Position numbers and translations under genes: made by a program. The notes below the pieces were generated by a model that ran no database searches, had not been told where the DNA came from, and saw only the letters and a list, made by a program, of their open reading frames with translations. Shown here one piece after another: positions 1 to 7,819 of a stretch of DNA of 8,804 nt. Location of the stretch: NCBI GenBank assembly GCA_015490695.1, contig WFXK01000094.1, forward strand, positions 1-8,804, in the 5' to 3' direction. The DNA is from Bacteroidota bacterium (GTDB taxonomy: Bacteria; Bacteroidota; Bacteroidia; SpSt-205; S141-50). Numbering within the stretch: the stretch's first letter is position 1; every line of letters begins with the position of its first letter.

Positions 1-104
1 CAAAAGTCACGATTCGTTGTAATGCAAAAGGTAAGGGGGAGATACGAATTGCATTCCTTTCTATAGAGGACTTAAATAGATTGTTGGAACTATTTAATGT
101 ATGA
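1..104 (+). CDS. parB: Chromosome-partitioning protein ParB, C-terminal end only (partial)
   Basis: An open frame enters from the left edge (first whole codon at base 3) and stops with TGA at 102-104, giving 33 residues. The segment has the features of the ParB C-terminal dimerisation domain: a beta strand, a KGKGEIRI turn and strand, then a SIEDLNRLLELF helix close to the stop. ParB is the centromere-binding CTPase that loads at parS sites and works with ParA to segregate the chromosome. The DNA-binding and CTPase parts lie outside the window, so the call rests on this short tail and is an inference. The stop overlaps the next start in ATGA, which suggests translational coupling to the glycosyltransferase. 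The better-known neighbours of parB in Bacteroidota (parA, dapB, lepB) would have to be upstream or elsewhere. Confidence 0.72.
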   Translation, partial: KVTIRCNAKGKGEIRIAFLSIEDLNRLLELFNV

Positions 105-832
105 AGGTTTCTTTAATTCTTCCTTGTTATAATCCTCAAGATGGATGGGAAAAAGTAGTAGAAAAACATTTATCTCTTTTATTCAAACAAACTCCGGAAA
201 TCGCATGGGAGATTATATTGGTTGATGATGGTTCACAAGTACCTCCTTCAAAAGAAGCGATTGCGTTTTTGCAGCAACGTTTGCCATTAAAGTATTTTCG
301 TTATGAAGAGAACAGAGGAAAAGGATATGCGCTACGTTATGGTACTCAGAGAGCACAAGGTACTTTTGTTATTTTTACCGATATAGATATTCCTTATGGG
401 GCAAAGGGAGTTTTAGCGATTTTACACGCACTACAAGAACAAAATGCCGATTTGGCTATCGGAAATCGCGATGAGTCCTATTTACAAAACATTCCTCGTT
501 CTCGGCGATGGATTTCTAAAATGCTTCGTTGGATAATGCGCTGGATTTTCCGACTCCCTTATGATACCCAATGTGGACTAAAAGGCTATAACCAAAAAGG
601 AAAACAAATTATGCTCAATACCCAAATAGACACTTTTTTAATAGACATAGAACTTATTCGTGATGCTAAGCGTTCAGGGTTGAAAATTATTCCTGTGGAT
701 GTTTATTTGCGCTCAGGGGTGGAAGTAGGTGCGGTTTCTAATAAAACTTTATGGCGAGAAGCAAAACAACTTGTTAAGTTGTTTTTCAAGAAGCCAAACG
801 TTGTTTCCACCACTTGTAATAAATGTATTTAA
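101..832 (+). CDS. Family 2 glycosyltransferase, dolichyl-phosphate glucosyl/mannosyltransferase type
   Basis: This is a 243-residue GT-A fold enzyme. Visible motifs are the N-terminal strand ending in PCYN (8-11), VDDGS (41-45, nucleotide binding), NRGKGYALRYG (71-81), the metal-binding DID (94-96), GNRD (121-124) and DTQCGLKGY (155-163). The last two, with the NRGKG loop, resemble ALG5/DPM1-type enzymes, which move glucose or mannose from a nucleotide sugar to a polyprenyl phosphate at the cytoplasmic face of the membrane. No C-terminal membrane helices are present, so it is the short soluble or peripheral form; the basic, Trp-rich stretch at 136-151 may touch the membrane. The exact sugar and acceptor cannot be read from the sequence. 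The start at 101 sits in ATGA overlap with the parB-like stop, and no Shine-Dalgarno is needed for coupling. The last 47 bases overlap the convergent radical SAM gene. Confidence 0.88.
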   Translation: MKVSLILPCYNPQDGWEKVVEKHLSLLFKQTPEIAWEIILVDDGSQVPPSKEAIAFLQQRLPLKYFRYEENRGKGYALRYGTQRAQGTFVIFTDIDIPYGAKGVLAILHALQEQNADLAIGNRDESYLQNIPRSRRWISKMLRWIMRWIFRLPYDTQCGLKGYNQKGKQIMLNTQIDTFLIDIELIRDAKRSGLKIIPVDVYLRSGVEVGAVSNKTLWREAKQLVKLFFKKPNVVSTTCNKCI

Positions 833-1757
833 AAGTTGAAGGCAGGGAATACCAAAAATAACGATTGATTTGAAAAGCAAAAGAGGGTTCCATGTAGCAG
901 TTAATAACACAACCTTGACAAACTTTCAAACGTCCTGCTTTTTTCCGTATTTTCACTACTTCAGGTTTGTGCCATAGGGAGTATAAGTCGTCTTGAATAG
1001 GAAAAGCATACCAACCTGCGTGATAACAAGGGAGTATTAAGCGGTTATCTGGACTTATTACCACCACAGCATCTCCTGCAACACATACAGGGTCATCAAT
1101 AGCGTTCCCACCTTTGAGCCGTAAATCTAAAAACGCTTTATTTAAGTACACCCATGGTTTGTTTAGCCATGAATAAAGTTTCAATACATTTTCTTTTGTT
1201 AAGGGTTTTCCTACTTGATTATAGGAAAAAACGGGGTTAATGATTAAAATAAGTCCGTATTTTTTACAAAGTTCATAGACTTGGGGGAGTTCATGGATGT
1301 TTTCATTAGTGACGGTGAATAGAATGTCGGGATGTTCATTTAGAGACAGGGCGATTTGGATGCTTTTCATAACGAAGTCGTAGCAAGGGACGCCTCTTAG
1401 GGCATTATGACGTTCTGGAGTAGCAAAATCCAAGGAAAAATGCAGCATGTCTACAAGGCCTTGCAGTGCCTTAGCATATTTAGGATAAAGCAGCGTATTG
1501 GTAGTAACGGTGGTGATGAAACCTAATTCTTTCGCTTTCTTGAGTAAAGTAGGGAGTTGACGATGTAGTAAAGGCTCTCCACCAGTAAAGTCTATAACCT
1601 TGACTTTTAATTTTTTTAGCGCAATCAGATTTTTTTCTACGTCTTCTACTTTTGCATAAGGGGAGGGACGTTGCCAAATATCGCAAAAAGTACAGCGGGC
1701 ATTACAACGATAGGTAACATAATAGTTGCATAGGACGGGATGATTATACAGCTTCAT
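786..1757 (-). CDS. Radical SAM protein with C-terminal SPASM/Twitch-like cysteines
   Basis: This 323-residue protein carries the radical SAM signature C18-x3-C22-x2-C25 for the 4Fe-4S cluster and S-adenosylmethionine, followed by GGEP (59-62), the SAM-binding loop. The C-terminal part has five further cysteines at about 225, 244, 280, 283 and 287. Their spacing resembles the SPASM/Twitch auxiliary-cluster region, though a full seven-cysteine SPASM set is not seen, so perhaps one auxiliary cluster is bound. Such enzymes modify peptides, cofactors or other small molecules; the substrate here is unknown. No short precursor-peptide gene is visible next to it. The C-terminus (about 294-320) is rich in aromatic and basic residues and may be membrane-associated. 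The ATG start lies inside accD (14-base overlap, no Shine-Dalgarno), so it is probably translated by coupling. The 3' end overlaps the opposing glycosyltransferase gene. Confidence 0.88.
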   Translation of the reverse strand: MKLYNHPVLCNYYVTYRCNARCTFCDIWQRPSPYAKVEDVEKNLIALKKLKVKVIDFTGGEPLLHRQLPTLLKKAKELGFITTVTTNTLLYPKYAKALQGLVDMLHFSLDFATPERHNALRGVPCYDFVMKSIQIALSLNEHPDILFTVTNENIHELPQVYELCKKYGLILIINPVFSYNQVGKPLTKENVLKLYSWLNKPWVYLNKAFLDLRLKGGNAIDDPVCVAGDAVVVISPDNRLILPCYHAGWYAFPIQDDLYSLWHKPEVVKIRKKAGRLKVCQGCVINCYMEPSFAFQINRYFWYSLPSTFKYIYYKWWKQRLAS

Positions 1758-2613
1758 CAGGGAGCAAAATAGAGAGGATGTCTATTAAAGTTTGTTTTAA
1801 TTGGTGTCGGTGGACAATGAGGTCTATGAAGCCGTGTTCTAATAGGAATTCTGAGGATTGGAAGCCTTCGGGCAGGTCTTTTTTTATGGTTTCTTTGATG
1901 ACTCTGGGTCCTGCGAATCCTATTAGGGCGCCTGGTTCTGCGATATGGATGTCGCCTAACATGGCAAAGCTGGCAGTTACTCCTCCAGTTGTTGGGTCTG
2001 TTAGCACAACGATATAAGGCAGTTGTTCTTTTTCAAAAAGGGCTAATTCTGCTGCGGTCTTTGCCATTTGCATTAGACTAAAGAGCCCTTCCATCATCCG
2101 TGCCCCTCCCGACTTCGTGATAATAATGAGTGGTAAACGTTCTTTGCGGGCACGACGAATAAGCCGTGCTAACTTCTCTCCAACCACACTCCCCATGCTC
2201 CCACCAATAAAATGAAAATCCATACAACCCAAAGCAACTTTGTAAGGTCCTATTTGTCCAACAGCAGTTCTGACCGCATCTTTTAAACCTGTTTTCTCTT
2301 GTGCTTCTTTAATCCGCTGAGGATAAGGTTTTCTATCTACAAAGTGCAGCGGGTCTGCCGATTCCATTGTGGCGTCTAATTCCTCAAAACCATTGCTACC
2401 AAAAAGGATTTCAAAGTATTCCTGGCTTCCTATACGATGATGATAATCACATTTAGGACAAACATAAAAGGCTTCTTTTAGGGCTTTAATGTGAGTAGGG
2501 GCACCACATTTAGGACATTTTATCCATATACCTTCTGGAACTTCTCTGCGTTCCTCGCTGGGAGTGACGATATTGGGCTTTGTACGCTTGTACCAAGGCG
2601 TCCCGTTACTCAT
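1744..2613 (-). CDS. accD: Acetyl-CoA carboxylase carboxyltransferase subunit beta
   Basis: AccD, with AccA, forms the carboxyltransferase that moves the carboxyl group from carboxybiotin to acetyl-CoA, giving malonyl-CoA for fatty acid synthesis in the cytoplasm. Counting from the ATG at 2613 (289 residues), the N-terminal zinc ribbon is C33-x2-C36 and C52-x2-C55. The crotonase-like core shows the glycine-rich SGGARMMEG segment and the PTTGGVTASFAMLGD segment, followed by the usual GFAGPRVIKET stretch. The length is normal for the family and nothing is missing. A GTG three bases upstream (2614-2616) could also start the frame; I prefer the ATG. No Shine-Dalgarno is visible, as is usual in Bacteroidota. 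It lies 24 bases behind the protease gene and overlaps the radical SAM gene by 14 bases, so it is probably carried on their transcript. accA is not in the window. Confidence 0.97.
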   Translation of the reverse strand: MSNGTPWYKRTKPNIVTPSEERREVPEGIWIKCPKCGAPTHIKALKEAFYVCPKCDYHHRIGSQEYFEILFGSNGFEELDATMESADPLHFVDRKPYPQRIKEAQEKTGLKDAVRTAVGQIGPYKVALGCMDFHFIGGSMGSVVGEKLARLIRRARKERLPLIIITKSGGARMMEGLFSLMQMAKTAAELALFEKEQLPYIVVLTDPTTGGVTASFAMLGDIHIAEPGALIGFAGPRVIKETIKKDLPEGFQSSEFLLEHGFIDLIVHRHQLKQTLIDILSILLPDEAV

Positions 2614-2637
2614 CACTTAGCGAAAATAAGACTTTTG

Positions 2638-5600
2638 TTATTTTATCCAAAACTTCAACGCGGTTGTTGTTTCTTTTGCTTGTAAACGCAACAGATAAAG
2701 CCCTTGTGGAAGTCCATCAGGTAAACGTAAAATGTGCAATGCTTGCTGAAGGGATAAATCCCATTGTTTTAACTTCCTGCCTTGCAAGTCATATAAAATT
2801 GCTTGAGAATAAACACCCTTAGGTACTTCTAAATACACCTGTTGCGAAGCAGGATTGGGATATAAACGAACTGGCGTTAATCCTTCTGCTAAAGTAGCTT
2901 GAACCACACAAGCAGCGGAATCTTTTGCCACCACCGTTTTGTAATTCATGCTGGACTGACAGGGACGCTGAGTTACTTCCCAATCATAGAAAAAGTAGTA
3001 GTATTGGTAAGCCAGACTGCCTGTCGCATCGGAACGAGTGATGGTAATTAAGTCTTGTGCTGTGTAAGGATAGTTTGCTCCACTGGAGTTTCTATAAAGG
3101 GCTACGGTGTCGGAACTAACTTTTATTTGATAGTCTGTTCCTGGGTTTAAGTCAAAGTCTAAGGGGATTCTATGAACCCCTGCTGGAATCCATACGGTTC
3201 GGCTATCTACGCTTTGTCCTGAAGCATCTAAAATTTCAATAGTGCGGTATGCAGCAATCTGGGAATAAACTTTCACACTTTTGATGATGCAGGGGTTATG
3301 GACATCGAAGTAGAGGCGGCGTTGATTGTTATTGAAATAACCACCCGAGCCGAACGTATTATCTACAGGACCAACTTTTTTAATAGGGAATGAAACCACA
3401 TTTCGTGCAAAGAAAGATTGTAGGTTTTGATTCATTACGCTTATTAAAGTGTCGCCAATGTGGATGATATTTCCGCCAAACCAATTGTCATACCAATAAG
3501 TATCTCCTATGGATGAAGGGGCGATTACGTAGAAGGTATCGCCAGGGCACACGCTGTCAGGAACAAAGATAGTCGGTTTTTGCGGTTTAGCGACAATAAC
3601 GGTTTGGGTTGTGGTATCGCAACCATAGTAGTTACAAGCTACTAAGGTAACAGTGTAAGTGTCGCTGTTTTGATAAATGTGGAAGGGGTTGCGTTGGGTA
3701 GAAGTAGTACCATCACCAAAATCCCAATACCAACTGCTGGCGCCTTGAGTTGTTAAGTCTTGGAATTGTATAGCACCACTACAGGTAACCACCGGTGAGG
3801 CTTTGAAGTTTGCATTGGGCGGTAAGCCTGTAATGATACATTGCCATTCCATCACAAAGCCCGCATCGTTAATAAAGTCATCTGAGGTTTGCCGAATAGT
3901 TACAGCGTTTGAATTAGTGGTAATAGTACCCCCATTGGGTAAATTAGAACCCGTATAGAAACCTATTAAAGGGGAGGTTGTAGAGGGTCCATCATAGATA
4001 TAGAGGTAATCGTACCCTGCTTCAAACTTAAATTCTGTGAAAGTTAATTGTATTTGGTTGGCTTGTTGAATATAGATAGTAGTAACGATGTTGCTGTTAT
4101 CGCTGTAGTTGTTGGTAGGTCCGCCGTCGTCGGTTAAGATGCCGTTACAGGTGGTGAATTGCATGCTGTCGTCAATAGCACTGATGCAAATTAAGGAAGG
4201 GTCAATTTGGATGTAGTTAACTTTTTGGATAGTATCTTTTCCACAGACGCCACCATCGGCAATGAGCGTTACGGTATAGGTTCCTGGAGCACTATAGGTA
4301 TGTGTTGGGCTGATGTTGGTATCGGTATTGCCGTCACCGAAGTCCCAGAAAAAAGTATAGCCGTTAGAAGAAGTATTGACAAACTGTACTGTGAAGGGTG
4401 CACTGCAGTTTTGTGTGATGGGTGCATAGAAGTCGGCTTGTACGCCTGGGGTGTAAGCAGCACCTACCCCTACGGCATACCAAGCGTTCGTTGTGGAGAT
4501 ATGTTCTTGGGAGCAGGGACCATAGAGGTCCATGGCGGCACGAATGGCATAAAAGCGGGCATCGTAATAATCGGCTGAAGGGAATAGATATACTACTAAA
4601 TTGCGATAAGCAATACGGATGGCTTTATGGATGCCAATACCTGTTACGTTGTAGCTATCGCCATTGTCGTTAACTCCGCTTCCCCCATCCGATAAAAGCA
4701 CAAACCAATAGTTTTGCACACCGCTGTTGATGTGAACACCTCCATTATCAAAAGAGCCTGTATACCAATTTTGCCCTAAGTAAGTATCGGGGTCTCCAAG
4801 TTGTTTGGGGTCTGCCATATTGCGAATCACAAAACCTAATTCATTTCCGACTAACCAATCGGCTTGTGTAGGACGATAGAACCAATCTAAGGTAGCGCCG
4901 AAAATGTCAGAAAACGATTCATTTAATGCTCCTGATTCATTTTGATAAATTAAATCAGCAGTAAAATCGGTTAGTCCGTGTGTGAATTCATGTCCTACAA
5001 TATCGGGAACGACCCAAGGAGGGGTGCCATTGCCATCACCGTAATAGGTTGCAGTACCATCCCACATCGCATTGTTAATGTTTGAACCCCAGTGAACATA
5101 ACAACGCATTAAATACCCATTACCATCTATGCTATTTCTTCCAAAGGTATCTAAAAGAAAATCATAATAAAATTCTGCTGCTCTGTGGGCATCAGGGGCA
5201 TACTCATCTTTTTGGGGATTAACATTATTCCAGAAATTATCGTTATCTACGAAGTCTACTGCAGAAGTTGGGTCAAAGCCTCCCATCAAGTTAAGGGTCC
5301 ATATTCCATTCCCTCTTCCGCTTTCTCTTAAACGGAAAATTGTTCCTGTGAAATCTGCAATGATGGGCTGTGTGCCAGCATACTGAGTAACCGCTATACC
5401 AGGGCTGTCTACTTCCATGATTAAATCTTCTACATAAAGTAATTTCCCTGAAGAGGTAGCATAGAATAGCGCTTTTCGGTCTATAGGGTCGTAAGTATGA
5501 AATTCTACACGATAAGCAAAAGTGTAATTATCTGCTGTGATTTTATTTAAAGAGTGTGGAGCCCAGGTAAGGATTTGTTGTAGGGGCGTTAAAAACTTTG

Positions 5601-6075
5601 GTGGATGTCCTTGCCGTTTCGTAATCCATTGAAGTGCTTTTTGTTTAATTTGCTGTTCTGAAACTCTTATTTCTTCTTCTAAACCTTGTGTTGGGATGTA
5701 AAATCCGTTGAAAGAATGGACAATTCCTTGTTTTACGTGCACAATGAGCATAGTATAGGCGATGGGATAGCCTTTATAGTATTGACGATAGCGGTAATGG
5801 GTAAAACCAAGCTCGTCGTGTTCTATGGAAAGGAGTTCAAAAGTTGTTGCGTCATTTAAATGGAATCTTCTTTGGAACCATGAAAGGAATTGTTGTAGAT
5901 TAAGTTGGAAGGTAGGTCGGAAGAGGACGTAGTTGGGTAGGGGGGAATCGTCGGTGTAGCGGATGAGTTGAGCGTGTGTGATAACTCGCTGGGCTGCCAC
6001 CCCTTGTAATATGCGCTCCTTAGCCTGCGAAAAAACGACAATGAAAAATAGAAAGATACCTATTAACTGAGCCAT
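2638..6075 (-). CDS. Secreted M4 (thermolysin-family) metallopeptidase with PKD, CUB and T9SS sorting domains
   Basis: This is a 1145-residue extracellular protease precursor. A signal peptide (1 to about 18, cleavage likely after SQA) is followed by an FTP/PepSY-type propeptide (about 45-220). The M4 catalytic domain (about 225-540) has the zinc motif HEFTH at 362-366, with E363 as catalytic base and E386 as third ligand. The 24-residue H362-E386 spacing equals that of thermolysin. DNGGVHINSG (443-452) supplies the transition-state histidine H448. Then come PKD domain 1 (about 546-625, WDFGDG at 577-582), a CUB domain (about 630-746), PKD domain 2 (about 755-828, WDFGDG at 784-789), an unassigned beta-rich region (about 831-1058) and a T9SS type A sorting domain (about 1068-1145, with LYPNPAS and a terminal KFWIK). 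It should cross the inner membrane by Sec and the outer membrane by T9SS, then be released or anchored. All catalytic residues are intact. The start codon lacks a Shine-Dalgarno; the leader right after it supports it. Confidence 0.95.
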   Translation of the reverse strand: MAQLIGIFLFFIVVFSQAKERILQGVAAQRVITHAQLIRYTDDSPLPNYVLFRPTFQLNLQQFLSWFQRRFHLNDATTFELLSIEHDELGFTHYRYRQYYKGYPIAYTMLIVHVKQGIVHSFNGFYIPTQGLEEEIRVSEQQIKQKALQWITKRQGHPPKFLTPLQQILTWAPHSLNKITADNYTFAYRVEFHTYDPIDRKALFYATSSGKLLYVEDLIMEVDSPGIAVTQYAGTQPIIADFTGTIFRLRESGRGNGIWTLNLMGGFDPTSAVDFVDNDNFWNNVNPQKDEYAPDAHRAAEFYYDFLLDTFGRNSIDGNGYLMRCYVHWGSNINNAMWDGTATYYGDGNGTPPWVVPDIVGHEFTHGLTDFTADLIYQNESGALNESFSDIFGATLDWFYRPTQADWLVGNELGFVIRNMADPKQLGDPDTYLGQNWYTGSFDNGGVHINSGVQNYWFVLLSDGGSGVNDNGDSYNVTGIGIHKAIRIAYRNLVVYLFPSADYYDARFYAIRAAMDLYGPCSQEHISTTNAWYAVGVGAAYTPGVQADFYAPITQNCSAPFTVQFVNTSSNGYTFFWDFGDGNTDTNISPTHTYSAPGTYTVTLIADGGVCGKDTIQKVNYIQIDPSLICISAIDDSMQFTTCNGILTDDGGPTNNYSDNSNIVTTIYIQQANQIQLTFTEFKFEAGYDYLYIYDGPSTTSPLIGFYTGSNLPNGGTITTNSNAVTIRQTSDDFINDAGFVMEWQCIITGLPPNANFKASPVVTCSGAIQFQDLTTQGASSWYWDFGDGTTSTQRNPFHIYQNSDTYTVTLVACNYYGCDTTTQTVIVAKPQKPTIFVPDSVCPGDTFYVIAPSSIGDTYWYDNWFGGNIIHIGDTLISVMNQNLQSFFARNVVSFPIKKVGPVDNTFGSGGYFNNNQRRLYFDVHNPCIIKSVKVYSQIAAYRTIEILDASGQSVDSRTVWIPAGVHRIPLDFDLNPGTDYQIKVSSDTVALYRNSSGANYPYTAQDLITITRSDATGSLAYQYYYFFYDWEVTQRPCQSSMNYKTVVAKDSAACVVQATLAEGLTPVRLYPNPASQQVYLEVPKGVYSQAILYDLQGRKLKQWDLSLQQALHILRLPDGLPQGLYLLRLQAKETTTALKFWIK

Positions 6076-6115
6076 AACTAAACTACTATAGTTTTTAACC
6101 CCAAAAAGTAACTTT

Positions 6116-7738
6116 TTAATCGCAAGGTGTAGGGTCGTGAGCGGTGATTTTTGCTAAGTAGGTCCTTGCCTCTTGGGCTCTTTTTAGCACTTCCTGTCGG
6201 TCGTATTCCAAGGCTTTTAAAAAGTATTGTTGGGCTTTACACCAGTGTCCTAAGGCAAAAAAGACTTTTCCTGCAAAAAGGGCTACTTCGGCTCTCTCGG
6301 GCATTTTATTGGGCATCACCCTTAAAGCTTTTTCTATATCTTGGGCAGCCATTTCGTACTGATGTTGCATATAATAAGCCATTGCTCTTTTGTAGTACGC
6401 TACTGTGGTTTCTCGGGCTGTCCGATTCTCCATCGCTAAGGCTTCATTGAACTTTTGAATTGCTTTTTCATACTCCCCTACTTCAATGTAGTATTCTCCT
6501 AAACTAATGTGACTCATAGGAATATCAGGGTCTACCGCAATGGCTTTGGTTAAATCTTGAAAGGCTTTATCGTATTGTTTTAGTTCTAGATAAGCAAAGC
6601 CTCGGTTATTATAAAGTAAACCATTATCGGGGTCCCTTTCTATACCTCGGCTATAGGCTCGGATAGCTGCTTGTTTTCTTCCTAATTGGTCATAAGCATA
6701 GCCTAAGGAAACCCAACCATCAGGATTTTTCGGATTCAATTGAAAAGAGCGTTCAAAAGCGTCTACAGCCTCTTTCCAATTATGTAAGTCGGTTTGTAAA
6801 TAGCCTAAGGCATGCCATACGCGATAATCTTCTCCGTCTATAACCTTTGCACGATTGTAATCTGCTAAAGCCTTTTGCAGATTTCCTGAATAATAATACG
6901 CATGTCCACGATATAAATAGGCTTCGTAAAGCGTCTTTTTGTGTTTATAACGATATTGAGGGTCCCGTTCTATTTTTTCATTGAATAAAGCAATGGCTTT
7001 GCTATAATAACGAATAGCTAATTCATAATCTTTTTGATTGAAGAAAAAATCTCCCATTTGTAGAAAGTAGCGGGGATGGGTTTGGTCATAGGTAGATTGG
7101 AAAAAGGGTTGCATTAAAGCATGGGCTTGAGCATATTTCCCTAAACGAAACAAAATCAATGCTTTTTGTCTTATAAAAGCATCTTTTTTTTCTATGTTTA
7201 AGGCTTTGTCAATAGCTTGTAGAGCATTCTCATATTGTTGGGTTTTATAATAGCAAAGCGACAGTCCGTAGAGTGCAACAGCGTCCTTTGGTTCCTTTTT
7301 TAAATAATGTTGAAAATCTTGGATGGCTTGTTGAAAGTTTTCCATATCAAAATGAGCCCATGCGCGGTAGTAATAAGCAGCGGTAAGCGTAGGCATTTGT
7401 TCAATAGCCCGATTGCAATAATACAAAGTTTGCTCGGGCATGTTTAATAGGCTATAGACGTAAGCGGCAGCGACCCATAATCGGGCTTTAGGAAGCGGTC
7501 TGTCAAATTTTGCTCCCTGCTTGAAAGCTTTAAGTGCTGAATTATATTGCTCTAAATCCACATAAGCCCAACCGCGAAGAAAATAAGCATAATTGTTCTT
7601 AGGGTCTTCCTCCAGTGCTTTTTCTGTGTATTGCAAAACCAATTTAGGGTCTTTGCTTTGAGCAGCTTTTTCCAACCACTGCTGCGATGACTGACTATAA
7701 AGTATGCTAAAGACAAAACTCCAAAAAAGAAAGCGCAT
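6116..7738 (-). CDS. Exported tetratricopeptide-repeat protein
   Basis: From the ATG at 7738 this is a 540-residue protein: a signal peptide (basic residue at 2, hydrophobic core through about residue 14, cleavage near SQS) followed by about 13 TPR units filling the rest of the chain. Typical TPR helix pairs recur about every 34 residues (for example GYAYDQLGRKQAAIRAYSRG and GFAYLELKQYDKAFQDLTKA), with one longer inter-repeat insertion after the seventh unit. TPR arrays are scaffolds for protein-protein contact; no catalytic domain, lipobox cysteine or membrane anchor is seen, so it is probably periplasmic and its partner is unknown. The frame is open upstream to a TTG at 7813, but that extension would run through the promoter region and place the signal peptide inside the protein, so the ATG is preferred. 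The protease gene follows after 40 bases and may share its transcript. Confidence 0.9.
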   Translation of the reverse strand: MRFLFWSFVFSILYSQSSQQWLEKAAQSKDPKLVLQYTEKALEEDPKNNYAYFLRGWAYVDLEQYNSALKAFKQGAKFDRPLPKARLWVAAAYVYSLLNMPEQTLYYCNRAIEQMPTLTAAYYYRAWAHFDMENFQQAIQDFQHYLKKEPKDAVALYGLSLCYYKTQQYENALQAIDKALNIEKKDAFIRQKALILFRLGKYAQAHALMQPFFQSTYDQTHPRYFLQMGDFFFNQKDYELAIRYYSKAIALFNEKIERDPQYRYKHKKTLYEAYLYRGHAYYYSGNLQKALADYNRAKVIDGEDYRVWHALGYLQTDLHNWKEAVDAFERSFQLNPKNPDGWVSLGYAYDQLGRKQAAIRAYSRGIERDPDNGLLYNNRGFAYLELKQYDKAFQDLTKAIAVDPDIPMSHISLGEYYIEVGEYEKAIQKFNEALAMENRTARETTVAYYKRAMAYYMQHQYEMAAQDIEKALRVMPNKMPERAEVALFAGKVFFALGHWCKAQQYFLKALEYDRQEVLKRAQEARTYLAKITAHDPTPCD

Positions 7739-7747
7739 AGCTATGAG

Positions 7748-7779
7748 CAAAGGTAACGCTTCTAATAGTTTCTTGCAAA
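7748..7779 (-). promoter_or_regulatory. Bacteroidota-type promoter for the TPR-protein gene
   Basis: Read on the - strand, TTTG at 7779-7776 and TACCTTTG at 7755-7748 are separated by 20 bases. This matches the Bacteroidota sigma factor consensus (TTTG or TTG, 19-21 bases, TAnnTTTG). Only nine bases separate the -7 box from the ATG at 7738, so the transcript would be nearly leaderless. It probably also serves the downstream protease, accD and radical SAM genes, for which I found no equally good promoter. Confidence 0.68.
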
Positions 7780-7803
7780 AGCCTTTAAAAGTTTTTATCT
7801 TTG
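7773..7803 (+). promoter_or_regulatory. Bacteroidota-type promoter for the fatty acid hydroxylase gene
   Basis: TTG at 7773-7775 and TATCTTTG at 7796-7803 are 20 bases apart, an exact fit to the Bacteroidota -33/-7 consensus. The ATG at 7829 lies 25 bases beyond the -7 box, leaving a leader of about 20 bases. The -33 element abuts that of the opposite promoter; together they make the palindrome TTGCAA (7773-7778), so the two polymerases would compete or be co-regulated. Confidence 0.68.
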
Positions 7804-7819
7804 CCAGCGACAAAATTTC

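Noticed and set aside
1480..1686. A 68-codon - strand frame inside the radical SAM gene
   Set aside because: It is out of frame with the conserved radical SAM core, and its Arg/Lys- and His-rich product resembles no known protein.
4207..4673. Open frames on the + strand and in a second - frame inside the protease gene
   Set aside because: They overlap the catalytic-to-PKD part of a well supported gene, have no recognisable domains and have low-complexity composition typical of shadow frames.
6080..6094. Small hairpin AAACTA-CTA-TAGTTT just upstream of the protease start, possible operator
   Set aside because: A six-base AT-rich stem with a three-base loop is expected by chance in this composition, and no TAnnTTTG box is near it on the - strand.
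6103..6117. Perfect inverted repeat AAAAAGT-A-ACTTTTT at the end of the TPR gene, possible terminator
   Set aside because: The arms are nearly all A:T with a one-base centre, which cannot form a stable hairpin; the downstream protease gene starts 28 bases later, arguing for read-through.
6116..7738. Repeated segments in the TPR gene as a DNA repeat array
   Set aside because: Similarity is at the protein level (34-residue TPR spacing); the underlying bases are diverged, so this is domain repetition rather than a nucleotide repeat or CRISPR.
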